64,000 nucleotides of DNA from Brevipalpus yothersi (lineage: Eukaryota; Arthropoda; Arachnida; Trombidiformes; Tenuipalpidae), in NCBI GenBank assembly GCA_003956705.1, contig QZCP01000112.1, positions 296,074 to 360,073 on the forward strand, written 5' to 3'. This document shows positions 39,584 to 50,226 of this stretch, in pieces (the stretch's first letter is position 1; each line of letters begins with the position of its first letter). The translations under genes were made by a program, and so were the position numbers. The notes beneath the pieces were generated by a model, which worked only from the letters and a program-made list of their open reading frames with translations, ran no database searches and was not told the origin of the DNA.

Positions 39584-40528
39584 ACTCCTCTCTGTTTTTC
39601 TCTCTACTTTATCCTGGGAAATGTGGATCACATTTATTCTTGGGAAAGCTTAAAATTTGAATCTCATGATGTGATTAGCCAAGATTGTCGATGAAATCGA
39701 AAGACTCCACTCAAATCAATTGAAAACGAGGGGCTTCATAGTAATTACACTGTAATTCACTTTGTCTACACAAAACACTCTGCTCAATTAGCAATCACAA
39801 TGGACAAGCATTTAAGAATTCCTCGTAGATAAGAGTTGATGACACACTGAAAAGTGAAAAAATCATCAAAATAACATCAAATCAAACCAATCGACAACAA
39901 AGCCGGCTGACTCATAAGAAAGATTGCACTAATTCAAAAAAACGCGTGGATACTGATGGATAGCTCAATGTTTATCTCTCACTCAAACTGGTTGCAAGAG
40001 GTACCACACACTGTCAATAGTGGTTTCAATGAATCCCAAGTGATGCTGATCAATTAATCATGTCCACCACTGATTGTCACTTGATGATGACAATAAGAGA
40101 AGATAAAGTGGATAAAAAGAGGAGAGAGAGAGGACAATGTTGGTCGAGAGACACAAAGAAGGCGAAGAGGCAAGCGACTTGCTTGAAGCAAGGAGGAAGT
40201 GAAAGCAAACTGACAAAATAGCAAGAAAAGTAGAGGCAGCATGTGTTTGTAAATGGCGCGCGTGAAGAGGAAAAATGAATGTGATTGGACTTGTGATCTT
40301 GATGTCGTGTTGGATCCTGGACATGAGAGTGAGGATCACAAACGTTAATCTCGACGTCAAATTGTTCACAGGATTTGACTTTAAAATATATTTCTAATCA
40401 CTGCTCGATAGGGTGTTTGCTCACCTTCGTCGCCACCTTTCATTCGTTAACCACCTCTTGATTGGGCTTGTTTTGATCCCCTTGTTAACCGTGTGTGATC
40501 TGTGTGATTTGACCCATTCTAATCACAA
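39584..40528. promoter_or_regulatory. Shared upstream region of CPSF1 and SAR1 (probable bidirectional promoter)
   Basis: 945 bases separate the divergent start codons of two housekeeping genes. The minus-strand open frames here (about 40054-40369) show no family resemblance and are probably chance. No canonical TATA box is placed suitably for either gene. GC-richer patches occur, such as GGCGCGCG near 40256. The bidirectional role is inferred from arrangement alone. Confidence 0.5.
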
Positions 40529-41891
40529 ATGTTTCTCTGGGACTGGGTTACTGGAGTCCTCGGTTATTTAGGTGAGTGATTATCAATCATTGTCCGTTTG
40601 TTTTCATCTTCCACCTACCTGTTTACCACTTTTATTATTATGCTTCTTGTTTATCCCAGCTCTTTCCTTGCTTCCTGTTGTCGTCAATCCTTTCGGGTGT
40701 TCATCTCATTAAATTATTTCCTCTTTTTCCAGGTCTTTATAAGAAAAGTGGTAAACTTTTGTTCCTAGGCCTGGACAATGCCGGCAAAACCACTTTGCTC
40801 CACATGCTTAAGGATGACAGAATGGCTCAGCATGTTCCAACGTTGCATCCAAGTAAGAAATTTTGATCACATTTTGCCTTCGTTAAGCACATATCCGTAA
40901 TTTTTTGGCTCACTAGCATTCGAATGTTTTCCACCTCCAGAAACGTTTAATGGTACCATTCTATACTAACCAGTATTCCTTTCATTCTCTTAACAGCATC
41001 TGAGGAATTAGCCATTGGTAACATAAGATTCACCACATTCGATTTGGGTGGACATCACCAAGCACGACGTGTTTGGAAAGATTACTTTCCTGCCGTAGAT
41101 GCGATAGTATTTTTGATCGATGCTCACGATCTGGATCGTTTCCCAGAATCCAAAGTGGAACTTGATGTGAGTGAACACTGTGACTGGACAAATTGTGGAT
41201 ATTTTCTGTGATTCAACTCAATTATTCTCAATTATTCTTACAGAGCTTGCTTACAGACGAGCAGTTATCTAATGTACCAGTGTTGATACTTGGTAACAAA
41301 ATTGATATGCCCGGAGCAGCTAGTGAAGATCAAATAAGAAGCTATTTTGGATTGCATGGTGTAACAACAGGAAAGGTATTTTGAAAACAATGAGTTCATC
41401 AACTCCTCATCCACAGTTGCAAAGCGAAAAAGAAATCGCTGTGAGAGGTTATCATTCCCGTTCCGAGTTGCTGTGGTGAATTAATTTCCGTGATCGCATA
41501 GTGGCTGTGATCTAGCTCCTCAAGTGGCTTCCAAGTCTGTCCTTGGTTGTTTTGTGCCAATCTTTGATACTTTTGATCTCATAAATCATTGATTGCCAAT
41601 CAATGATATCTTCTTGCTCCCTCATCACATTCTAATTGCCTCTCTCACCGTTGCTTTGCTTCTGTTTATCGATAACTAAATTCCCACTCTTTTCTCTTTT
41701 CTCAAGTTACATCTCTCAGTGAATCCTCCTCATTATATTAATGATTTCTAACTTGAGTTTTCTTCCTTTCGCTCCAGGGTAAAGTACCTCGAACTGAACT
41801 GCCTGGTCGTCCGGTTGAACTCTACATGTGCAGTGTCTTGAGAAAACAGGGATATGGCGATGGGTTCCGATGGGTAGCTCAATATATTTAA
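40529..41891 (+). CDS. Sar1: SAR1, COPII small GTPase
   Basis: Five exons (40529-40571, 40733-40852, 40997-41166, 41244-41375, 41778-41891) join in phase to 192 residues, the usual SAR1 length. The N-terminal amphipathic segment MFLWDWVTGVLGYLG inserts into ER membranes in the known family. G1 is GLDNAGKT (27-34), the switch region carries PTLHPTSEEL, G3 is DLGGH (70-74) with the catalytic His, and G4 is NKID (129-132). The C-terminus GYGDGFRWVAQYI matches SAR1, not ARF, and there is no N-myristoylation glycine. Role: GTP-bound SAR1 recruits Sec23/24 to build COPII coats for ER export. The start ATG begins the amphipathic helix and exon 1 ends 43 bases later. An AATAAA lies 18 bases after the stop. 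No key residue is missing. Confidence 0.98.
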
Positions 41892-41908
41892 CTTAGGAGA
41901 TTTTATCA

Positions 41909-41914
41909 ATAAAT
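41909..41914 (+). promoter_or_regulatory. Polyadenylation signal of SAR1
   Basis: AATAAA within ATCAATAAATC, just downstream of the SAR1 stop codon. The 3' UTR would be very short. Confidence 0.75.
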
Positions 41915-42441
41915 CACGTATTGTTAACATTAAAATCTGAAATAGACTTATCTTCAACTCCATCTCATCACCAAGAGGGAAATTTCAGAGCTCTTATCCA
42001 GTGGCCATTTCCGATTGATTATCATTTCCTTTCTCATCTTTCCTTCTTGTGCCTTTAAGGTGATGACATTTTCCAAAGAAAGTCTGAGAGTCTTTACTTG
42101 TCTTGCCTCACTTTTAATTCGATTTTTCATCTTGTTATGGCTCACAGCCTTTCAGAACCACTGTTTTCTTTCGTATGGTCGATGGAAATCTATTTATTTT
42201 AGGGTCATTCTGATATCCTTCAAGGGTTTACAATGTTTCCATGCTTATGATTTTCTAGTTTATCATGATCGCAGAAGCAAATGCTGCCACTAGTGAGATT
42301 CAATCCTCTTTCCGATACCAGCTGAAATGAATAGAAACTGGTGAAGTAATTGCTCTAGATGTTACAATTCAATTGCATTTTGATATGGAGAGAGCTTACA
42401 GGGAAACTAGTTCATCCTCGAGAGCTTGTTAACACATGAGG

Positions 42442-42496
<55 letters not shown>

Positions 42497-42679
42497 TTTT
42501 CTCTCTATTGTTGAGCTGAACTTCGGCTAAATAATCAGAGGCGATCAGATTTTTACCGCTGTTCAAATAGAATCGGAACATCAGTTCAAATAATAAACTC
42601 GCAAATCAATAGCATTTCAGCATCACTTCTCAGAAGGGTTCTCAATTATTTTCGAAATATATTTCGATTCCAGCTGATC
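41915..42679. other. Intergenic between SAR1 and the first Spatzle-like gene
   Basis: No coding exon is recognised. It contains the (CT)n array at 42443-42493. TTCGATTCCAG at 42663-42673 resembles an acceptor just before the next gene's start codon, so a 5' UTR exon may lie within this interval. Confidence 0.5.
42443..42493. repeat. (CT)n microsatellite
   Basis: CT array of about 50 bases, the first long dinucleotide array after the repeat-free block that begins near 28.5 kb. Confidence 0.96.
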
Positions 42680-43884
42680 ATGATGTTGGAGAACAATTTT
42701 TTGTGGACACTTCTGGTATTAAAAGTGACCATATTAGAATGCGTTGATAGTTTTTCACCAGTGCATGGGGGGCGAGAGACGACACAAAATCCCGAGAGAG
42801 ACCGTGGATCAGTAACCACTCCAGTCCGGTTACCTTTGGGCAATCAACTCCCATCAATTCATCCAGCATCATCAGAGTTGACTGAATATCTACCAGTTCC
42901 TCATGGGTCGATTCCTAGATGTGCTCAAGACTTGATGACAATTTGTGATAGAGTGGAAAATTATCCCAGGTAATTTGAAGGTCATCGAGTCGTGAAAGTT
43001 CTATTCACTCATTTTTCTCAATCATCTGACTTTTTTAGAGATTTGATCGAGAGAATAGTGCTGAACGGCCCAGAAGATTCTTCCTCCATGGATCGTATGA
43101 AAACTCATGGGACTGAGGCTAGTGATATTTTATTGAAAAAAAAATCTCTCAACGATGAGAGTGATGGCCTGCAAGAGCCACCAAGAGATATGATTCTCAT
43201 TAAAAATCGCTTGCGGAGATCAATTTCTAAGTTCAAATGTGGCTGTGGGTTCAGATTATCGTTCGAATATGTGGATATTGCTGTAAATCAGAGGGGAGAC
43301 TGGAGGATCATTGCACATTCCAACAAGACTAACTTAGGACTCGATTATTTCCCAATCCATGTTGAACTCTGCAAGTAAGTTTCCGTTGAGGTGATCGAAT
43401 CTTCAGTGATTTCCGGTTTTCATGGCCAATGCTTCAGGCAAAATTTTAGTGAGTAATTACTATTACTAAAGTGATTTTTAAGCAATTCAAAAAGTTTGTA
43501 CGAAATTTTCTGAATTTCCAAGGCTACCAAAAATTCTAAGAGTAATTGAGAAACTAGAACTGGAATTTTGATTCATTTTTGAATTGAATCAGAAGTGAAT
43601 CATTTGTAAGATTAGTGATTAGTGATAGAAAATTTTAGCAAAACTAGGTCAAATAGAAAAGGGAAAGTGCAAAGCTCAAAACAATCGATGCATCCTCCTA
43701 TCATACCTCTTCGTAAAATTTGCTCTCTATTTGCAGAAATCCAGCAAGAAATATGGACAGAAACAGTACTGAATTGGTGGAGCAACTTTTCACTCTTATA
43801 CCACTTCCTTGCTTATCAAAAGATGGAAAGTCTTTAGAGATAGACTATTTTCTTTTTCCAACTTGTTGTTTGTGTAAATTTTGA
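42680..43884 (+). CDS. Divergent Spatzle-like cystine-knot ligand (copy A)
   Basis: Three exons (42680-42969, 43039-43374, 43737-43884) join in phase to 257 residues. A hydrophobic start (MMLENNFLWTLLVLKVTIL) looks like a signal peptide. The prodomain has CAQDLMTICDRVENYPRDLI, the Spatzle-type C..(I/V)C..V..YP..(L/K)I motif also present in the next gene. A furin-like NRLRR (153-157) precedes the cystine-knot region, with DWRI (184-187), the run DGKSLEIDYF and the signature FPTCCLC (250-256). Seven cysteines fall at 164, 166, 208, 234, 252, 253 and 255. The early CGC pair is unusual, and the Cys usually found soon after the VELC position is missing. Known family role: processed ligands of Toll receptors in immunity and patterning. 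The receptor and target are unknown here. Intron 1 is 69 nt. The start could lie further upstream if a 5' exon exists. Confidence 0.75.
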
Positions 43885-43902
43885 ACCAACCCGATCATCG
43901 AG

Positions 43903-43908
43903 AATAAA
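43903..43908 (+). promoter_or_regulatory. Polyadenylation signal of Spatzle-like copy A
   Basis: AATAAA about 18 bases downstream of the stop codon, the same spacing as at SAR1. Confidence 0.7.
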
Positions 43909-44474
43909 GACTTTAATTTCAAATCATTCCAAGTCTCAAATAGTTCTCTCACATTTGCTGAAGCTAAAATGTATGACACCTATGGCGAGATTAGTGATGA
44001 AAGCTTTCAACGCTTAATCTCAGCTTTGACAGGCCATCATCAAACGGGCTCACTTACAGCCCCTCGCAGGACCAATATGATAGATAGCAAATCTCAGCCT
44101 TGAAATTTTCAAAGATGTTCTCTTCAATTGCATACCTGTCTATTCTCACCCATGATTTTCGAGATCTCTAATGGCCAAAATTTACTCACTGGGATTACCA
44201 AATTTGCCCAATATCTAATCTCATTTTTCAAGGAGTAGGTCTCTGAGAGGCCACTAGAGACAGCTGAGCAGTTTTTTGGACGTGATCGAAAGTATATCTC
44301 CAGAGAGTCCATAGGATCGGCAGAGGTCTAGATAGGTGGGCTAAAGTAAGCTCATCAGAGGTAGATAATCAGCACTCAGATTATAGTCCATCAAACCAGG
44401 TGCGGAATTAGCAAGATTCGCAATGAGCTTCGTTGAGGTCGCTCCCGTTGCGAGCTGAGAGGGAAAGAAACTAA

Positions 44475-44532
44475 GAAAGAGAGAGAGAGACAGAAAGAGA
44501 GAGAGAGACAGAAAGAGAGAGAGAGAGAGAGC
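44475..44532. repeat. Compound GA minisatellite
   Basis: An 18-bp unit built from AGAAAG, a GA run and AC repeats about 2.5 times, ending in pure GA. Confidence 0.88.
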
Positions 44533-44857
44533 AAGTTTGGGAAGCTGAGCTACTGTTCAAACACACACAATCGAATCGTTCTCGACGATAACATTCTCTC
44601 TCTCTTTCTGTTTCTCTCTCTTTTTTTTTGTTTCGGGGCATAAAAGCCAACCAGTATTTTTTGTTGTGTTATCGACTTTTAATCACTTTTAAAATTTGTT
44701 AAAACTATGCTATTTTCCAATGTTATAATCACTAACTTCTTTGGATGTGAATAAATACAGTGCAAATTGAAGTATAGTGAAGTGTGGTGAAAATAATTGT
44801 GACTAGCAATCTAGATCAATAAATAACGGAAAGTTTCTCTCCAATTCTCTGTCAAAA

Positions 44858-47178
44858 ATGGTGAGTTTGTCCAATTTTCGAATTGCTCCAAATCAAGGTG
44901 CGAATAACAGTTGTGAGGCTCGTATTTATCAGATGAAGATGGGTGTAGTCCCTCATGAATTTTTCCTATTAGAAAACTTGCTCGATTTTGTTTCATCCTT
45001 ATCTGTGTTTTCGATTGATGGAACACTTCTGATAGCGTCAATCAATTGGTTTTCATCCATATCAGAGCCAACAAAATAGTTCTCCAACTCAGAACTACTC
45101 TTGATCGTCAGCTCAACATATTTTTCGAAAATTTCTGGGTCATCATCTGAAGATAGTGACACTTCTCCAGAATCATTTTCTTGTAATTCTAATTCTAATT
45201 TGGCTGAAGAGGGATTTGACTTTTTTGATTCCATTTCAATTGATATTCTCCTAAAATTCTCATAAAATTACACTTAATATATCAATCCTAAATTTCATTG
45301 TTATCAGCTTTCCAAACCCCTTATTATTGGATCACATTTCAATTTGAAGCAACTCCATCATCAAACGTTTTATATTGAATCTTTCTCATGTCTGGGCCAA
45401 TTACAATGAATTTCCAATGAATCCGGTCACTCACAAGATACTGTGAGCTTAATGTTAACCGATGAGATTTGTAGTCTAAGCTTTCAATCATTTCAATCAT
45501 TGATAGTAGCAAGTAATTGAGAATCAGGAGGCTCTTGATTTGGTGAACTTTCAATCCTTTTTACAGCTTTTGCTTGTTTATGATAGCTTTTAATGCACGT
45601 TGCTGGTGGAGGATCAAATTCGCGCCACTCCAATCGTTCAAGATACTTATGAAGCAAACACTATTAATCTTTCGAACACTTTCGAAGAGCCATGATCATC
45701 ATCGTACTGCTACAAAGTTTATATAATATTCCCTGTTCTACTCATTCTGTTCATTCTACTCCGAAAGACATTTGAGAAAGTTGTTTTATTGAATAATATT
45801 GAGAGCATTTTGTAGACGCGTGAATGTCAAGAAAATAATTTGCGTGTACAGTGAAGGTCTCAAAGAAATAAAAGGCTGAAGTAGCCAGTCCAGAAGTGAA
45901 AAGAGAGATAAAAGAGAGAGAAAAGAGAGGCTAAATGAAAATTGAGGAGCTACTTTATTGGAACCTGTTTGCAAGCAGATGTCAATAACCACTTAACCAA
46001 CTAATTTTTGCACTATTTTCCCTCATTTTCTGCAGATATTTTTCATCTATTTATTGTTTTTGACACACTGGATCTCCATACATGTATTAGATCTCGTCAG
46101 GCTTGCTGATGGCCTACCACCTCCACCCTCTCATTCATGGCGAAAAACACACCCATACAGTGGCCAAAAAACAGCCACCAAAACCTACCACCAAAAAATT
46201 TTTATTCCTAAACCTCAAGATTGTCCTGATACCGGGAAAACTGTGTGCAAGGAAGTCATAGACTATCCCGCGTGAGTAATGAAATCATTTTTAAGTGAAA
46301 ATCGTTTGCTACCCCTCTTGATTTATTTTTTTCGAAATTTTTCTTCTCCTTCTCACAGAGATAAAATTTTGAAAGTAATTACCGATGCTAAAGCCAGTAA
46401 TTTCAATTTCACGAGCGAGTTTGTCGATGAAAGTTTGAATGATGAGGAGCCGAAGTTCGAGTACTTCCGATCGCCAATCAAATCAAATTACAAAGGCTAC
46501 ATCGTGTATCAAAGTTCCTATGATCAAAATTACCAGCCACGTCATGCAACATTCAAACAAAAGCCCCTCAAACCTCCGGTAAATATCAATATAATAATGA
46601 AACCTGCTACTCGAGAATAATCATTCTTTCAATTCTATCTCTACTAGGCTCATTGGGAAACCAATTTTCCTGCTTCTTATTCATCTCCATGGAGACCTAT
46701 TATAAATCAGGATCCTTTTCTCATCAATCGGTCCAAGAGAAGGTCAAATTTTCAGCATTCTGAACGCTTGAGAATTCTTAAAAAGAGACAAGTTGTCGAA
46801 AAAGAGGAGATATGTGAAACACAATCGATGTTCATAACTCCTAAAGCGGCTCTCAATGATCAATCAGAGTGGAAATTTATAATCAATTTAGGAGATAAAG
46901 ATTCAAGATTTCGTCAAGTAATAAAAGTTAATATTTGCTCGTAAGTTCTTCTTCAGAAATTTTTGAACCTCAGCAACAAATTTACCTTTTTCATTCTCTC
47001 CAGACAAGTTGATGGTGCATGTTCAGCTGTGATTTCCTTACCGTTCGGATTTACGAGTAGATGTCGTCAAAAATTCATAAAGAAAAAACTTCTTGCCCTG
47101 GATCCAAATGGACAGAGCACTTCAAATGAAAACTTTTTCGTGCCATCTTGCTGCGTTTGTGAAATCATTAGACAATAG
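44858..47178 (+). CDS. spz-like: Spatzle-like cystine-knot ligand (copy B)
   Basis: Five exons (44858-44860, 46036-46271, 46359-46578, 46648-46940, 47004-47178) give 308 residues. The first coding exon holds only the ATG, followed at once by a GTGAGT donor; exon 2 completes a signal peptide (MIFFIYLLFLTHWISIHVLD). The prodomain has CPDTGKTVCKEVIDYPADKI. A dibasic RSKRR (181-185) is the likely convertase site. The cystine knot (about 209-304) has the family pattern: IC (209), WKFIIN (228-233), VNIC (250), GAC (257), FTSRCRQKF, LLALDPNG and FVPSCCVC, with seven cysteines. Known role: a proteolytically activated dimeric ligand for Toll receptors, acting outside the cell in immunity, patterning or neurotrophin-like signalling. 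Which Spatzle paralogue it is cannot be decided. It is tail-to-tail with NIP7, 360 bases apart. Confidence 0.9.
44953..45234 (-). pseudogene. Acidic antisense open frame in the Spatzle-like B intron
   Basis: A 93-codon ATG-initiated frame on the minus strand inside intron 1 of copy B. The product is acidic and Ser-rich (MESKKSNPSSAKLELELQEN at the start, then SSDDDPEIFEKY). I recognise no family. It may be the end of the same antisense relic described at 45339-45660, a small real gene, or chance. The plus-strand frame over the same bases is its shadow. Confidence 0.3.
45339..45660 (-). pseudogene. Antisense coding-like relic with a frame break
   Basis: Two minus-strand open segments abut in different frames: 45660-45493 (including LLHKYLERLEWREFDPPPAT) and about 45480-45339 (including LTLSSQYLVSDRIHWKFIVI). 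Both have protein-like composition, but stops flank the first and a frame shift separates them, with no GT-AG intron that repairs it. This is compatible with a decayed gene or retrocopy inserted in the intron. The family is not recognised. Confidence 0.3.
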
Positions 47179-47538
47179 GAACCCTGGATCACGACTAAAC
47201 CGAATAATCTTTTCAAAATGTTTCTTTTTTCTTATATAATTTGAAAAATCAACCAGATTAGCTAAAATTGTCATCTCAATTCCTTAGTATTTAACAAGAA
47301 GGTTTTTTTATATACGAAAAACATTTCATTCATCTCTCTCAAATTGTAGCTGTCATCGCAACTTCGTATCATCCCTGGACAGCATCTCTGAGTGTTCGAA
47401 ATTTTTATTTATTTTTCATGAAAAAATAGATCACAATGGTTGATGCTTTAATTGATTCCTTTTTCTACATAGAGTTAACAAAAAATTCCATTCGCAAAAG
47501 TTATGGACCTATTCGATTTCATGGTAGGTGAGAAAACC
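47179..47538. other. Convergent 3' intergenic region
   Basis: 360 bases between two converging stop codons. It is AT-rich, without repeat arrays. An ATTAAA on the minus strand near 47446-47451 could serve NIP7. Nothing else is seen. Confidence 0.5.
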
Positions 47539-48203
47539 TTAGAGAATGTCCTCATTTCTCAGATATTCACCAATATCAGCCTCATGAAAGCATACAATAG
47601 CCATTGGATCAGCATTTCGACAGCTTAATGTTGATTTTGCGGCTACACCAAAACCCTTTAATAGAAAAATAAAAAAATAAAGGAGTGAATATCAAAAGTT
47701 TAGATAGAAAGGAAACATACTAATGGTAAATCAGCCATTGAATACACAACAACTCCTTGATATTGATTGGTGTTTTCTGAGATTCTTCCAAGACCAGATT
47801 TAAGAACATGATTTCCGTAGAGAAAACTTTGCTCTGCAGAAGGCTTAAGCCAAACTTTGAACTGACAAGAACAAAACAAATCAATTTTTCACTCCATCAA
47901 TTCTACTTCGATTCCACTTACCTTGGCATAAGGAGCTAAATATTCAAGAGCAGTTATTGCTAATCTAAATTTCTTGGTTTTGGTAAATTTTCCGAAGCAA
48001 GTTCCAACAGAGATAAGATTATCATTTGAAATATTGCCAGCAGCTTTCATCAGCCTCTCAGAACAATAGTAGACACGATCTTTATGTAAACGAAAACAAT
48101 AAGTTTCATCATGTCTTTCGATCAGTAATTTAGAATTGTCACCAATATATTTAACTAATTTTGCAAGAACTAATCTTAGCTCATCTTCATTAAGCTGTCT
48201 CAT
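47539..48203 (-). CDS. Nip7: NIP7, 60S ribosome biogenesis factor
   Basis: Three exons on the minus strand (48203-47922, 47861-47721, 47655-47539) give 179 residues, against 180 in human NIP7. The N-terminal domain has YCFRLHKDRVYYCSE and the near-invariant GTCFGKFTKTKKFRLAITAL followed by YLAPYAK. The C-terminal PUA domain (about 95-170) has FKVWLKPSAEQSFLYGNHVL, GLGRISENT, YQGVVVYSMADLPLGFGVAA and FHEADIGEYLR. Known role: an RNA-binding nucleolar factor needed for 27S pre-rRNA processing and 60S assembly. Introns are short (60 and 65 nt) and in phase 0. The start matches the family start MR.L.E-E. No key motif is missing. Confidence 0.97.
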
Positions 48204-49625
48204 TTTAAAATTGAAGCAAAAAACAGGTCAAAATAAATTAATTAAATCCAAAAATTACTATTGTGTTGACACGATGTAAAAGTGTATCTTATTTGCTGCT
48301 TCCAGTCAATGTGCTATGCACATGGTTCTGTTTGTGTTTAGCTTCTCACAACTAGATACCGATATTCTTTCTATCGATACACTCGATCTTGGTTTTGGGT
48401 CCAAAGTTTTTTTGGGTTCTTCCGAAAAACTTTTTTCCGATCGCTAAACGCCGATCAGTAATGCTCTCATATTTCCAGAATTTAAAATTCCAATTTTCCA
48501 TAGCCAGCATGATGAGAATACATTTTAATTCTCTTTTAATCATCAATATCATCACTCGAATTTTTATTCAGGAAAATGAGATTGGGTATAAAGGGATAGA
48601 CAGGAAAGAGGAGATGAAGGAGAACCCTTTTCTAGAAGTTTTACTCGCGCCATCCTCTGACTGCCTCTGTGAGTAGTAGAGAGAGAGATAGAGAGTAAAA
48701 AATGAAAAACTTCATATTCTTGAGTTCTAATAATAGCCCTATCTTTTCAGACGATGGTCCTAATCCTTGTCTTTTCAGACCCCAATTTCAGAGGTGAGTT
48801 TCTATCATAAAATTGCGTTTGGCCATATGCATGTATATTTCTGGGGTTTCAAATAGATTAGTGGCATTGAAGAATTCGAGCATATCCCACCTTTCAACCT
48901 CATGTATAGAACCATGAATTCAAACTAGCATGCATAACTAGGTATGATAATAAAAATTCTCTTGATCTGTCATATTGTCATCATCATCGTGTCTAAGTTT
49001 GGGTGAATTGGCTTCCAATCGGATACTTTTGCTTGGATCGATGATGCTGGCGGCAAATACTCTTGGCAAAATTATCATGTTGACCGTTGGCCTGAGATGT
49101 TTCCAATGTTTGTCGTGATTTTTTTCTCTTAACTATCAGTGATGGAGATCCTTCACGTGACTTGATTACACCACGAAATTGAGCGGAAAAAAGTTTGAAC
49201 ATAAAAAGTCAGCAAAATTGGCCTCTAGATAGCAGCTCGCGGGACAAGATGCAAAGTTGTGTGAGTTTGGAGAGAGACTCTTTGAGAGCATTAGAAGCGA
49301 TAGAAGTGAAGGAATCTCACTGAATTGTTTGCCAAAGTTAGTTTCTTTTTCTCTCCAGCTTAATCTGTTTCATCATTTCTGGCGCCTCGGTGAAAGTTTT
49401 CCACAGTTTTTTTCGTGTCATTTCCCGTGCTTGTAGTGTCGTTCTGGAATTCGAAACAACACTTTTTTTGTGTTCTTACCCAGAGGATTTGCTGAATTGT
49501 TATCATCTCAGTCGGATAAACTAATGTGTCTATTGTTAATGAGCTGGTCCAAATTGGACTGCGAATTTTTACCGTTGGTTACAGTTCGATGAGTTTGCTG
49601 TGCCGATCAGTTGCAACAAATTGTG
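48204..49625. promoter_or_regulatory. Divergent upstream region between NIP7 and unc-5
   Basis: 1.4 kb separates the two start codons. It should contain the NIP7 promoter and the unc-5 promoter or 5' UTR. One plus-strand frame (48389-48676) has no family resemblance and is probably chance. No TATA box is obvious. Confidence 0.4.
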
Positions 49626-50156
49626 ATGCTGCTTTCGGTCAGCTTATGTTCTTGTCTTCTTATCCTCATCTGCCTTCATGGTGCAAAGTGTGCTCATATT
49701 GAGCATGAAAGGTTCAAAGGTAAGCCAGAATTTTTGCTCAGTTCGAGTGAAGAGTTAGTTGAAAACTTTCAAAAGGCAATTGTTCCAAGGGTACATGGCT
49801 AGATAATCGGTCATCTCAGATGAAAATATCAAAGTGAGAGAAAGTCATACCATCACTTATCATCATTGATCCTGAATGATAATGAAATCTGTTTAATGAA
49901 AGAAAAAAACTTTCGACTGAGTTAAGGGTCTTGTTTTTGAGTCCTGTGTGTTGTGCATACCAAGATGATCTTGATTTTGTTTGTGAACTCGATCGACCCC
50001 CAAGAGAGATGTCTCTGAATTGGTTGTGTCTTGAGTGATCAAAGACAAGTTTTCTTCCCATCCAGTCATCTTTTTTCCCTTTATAGAGACTACATCTTCC
50101 TTCTGGTCCTCAGATTATGTTAAACTTCTTAGGAAACTTCACTCAAAAGTAGTAGT

Positions 50157-50226
<70 letters not shown>

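Larger units (their letters stand above)
43885..44857. promoter_or_regulatory. Intergenic between the Spatzle-like genes, with probable promoter of copy B
   Basis: An AATAAA at 43903-43908 probably ends copy A. A compound GA repeat lies at 44475-44532. A TATA-like GCATAAAAGC at about 44639-44648 lies roughly 210 bases before the copy B start codon, consistent with a promoter and 5' UTR (inference). Confidence 0.45.

Noticed and set aside
40054..40369. 103-codon minus-strand frame between CPSF1 and SAR1
   Set aside because: It overlaps the presumed bidirectional promoter, is low in complexity (Ser/Leu), and has no family or splice partner.
44858..45079. Plus-strand 73-codon frame reading on from the Spatzle-like copy B start codon
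   Set aside because: The ATG is directly followed by a strong GTGAGT donor, and splicing to 46036 yields a signal peptide in frame. The unspliced frame is a shadow of antisense sequence.
48389..48676. 95-codon plus-strand frame upstream of unc-5
   Set aside because: No signal peptide or domain and no continuity with unc-5 exon 1; probably chance.
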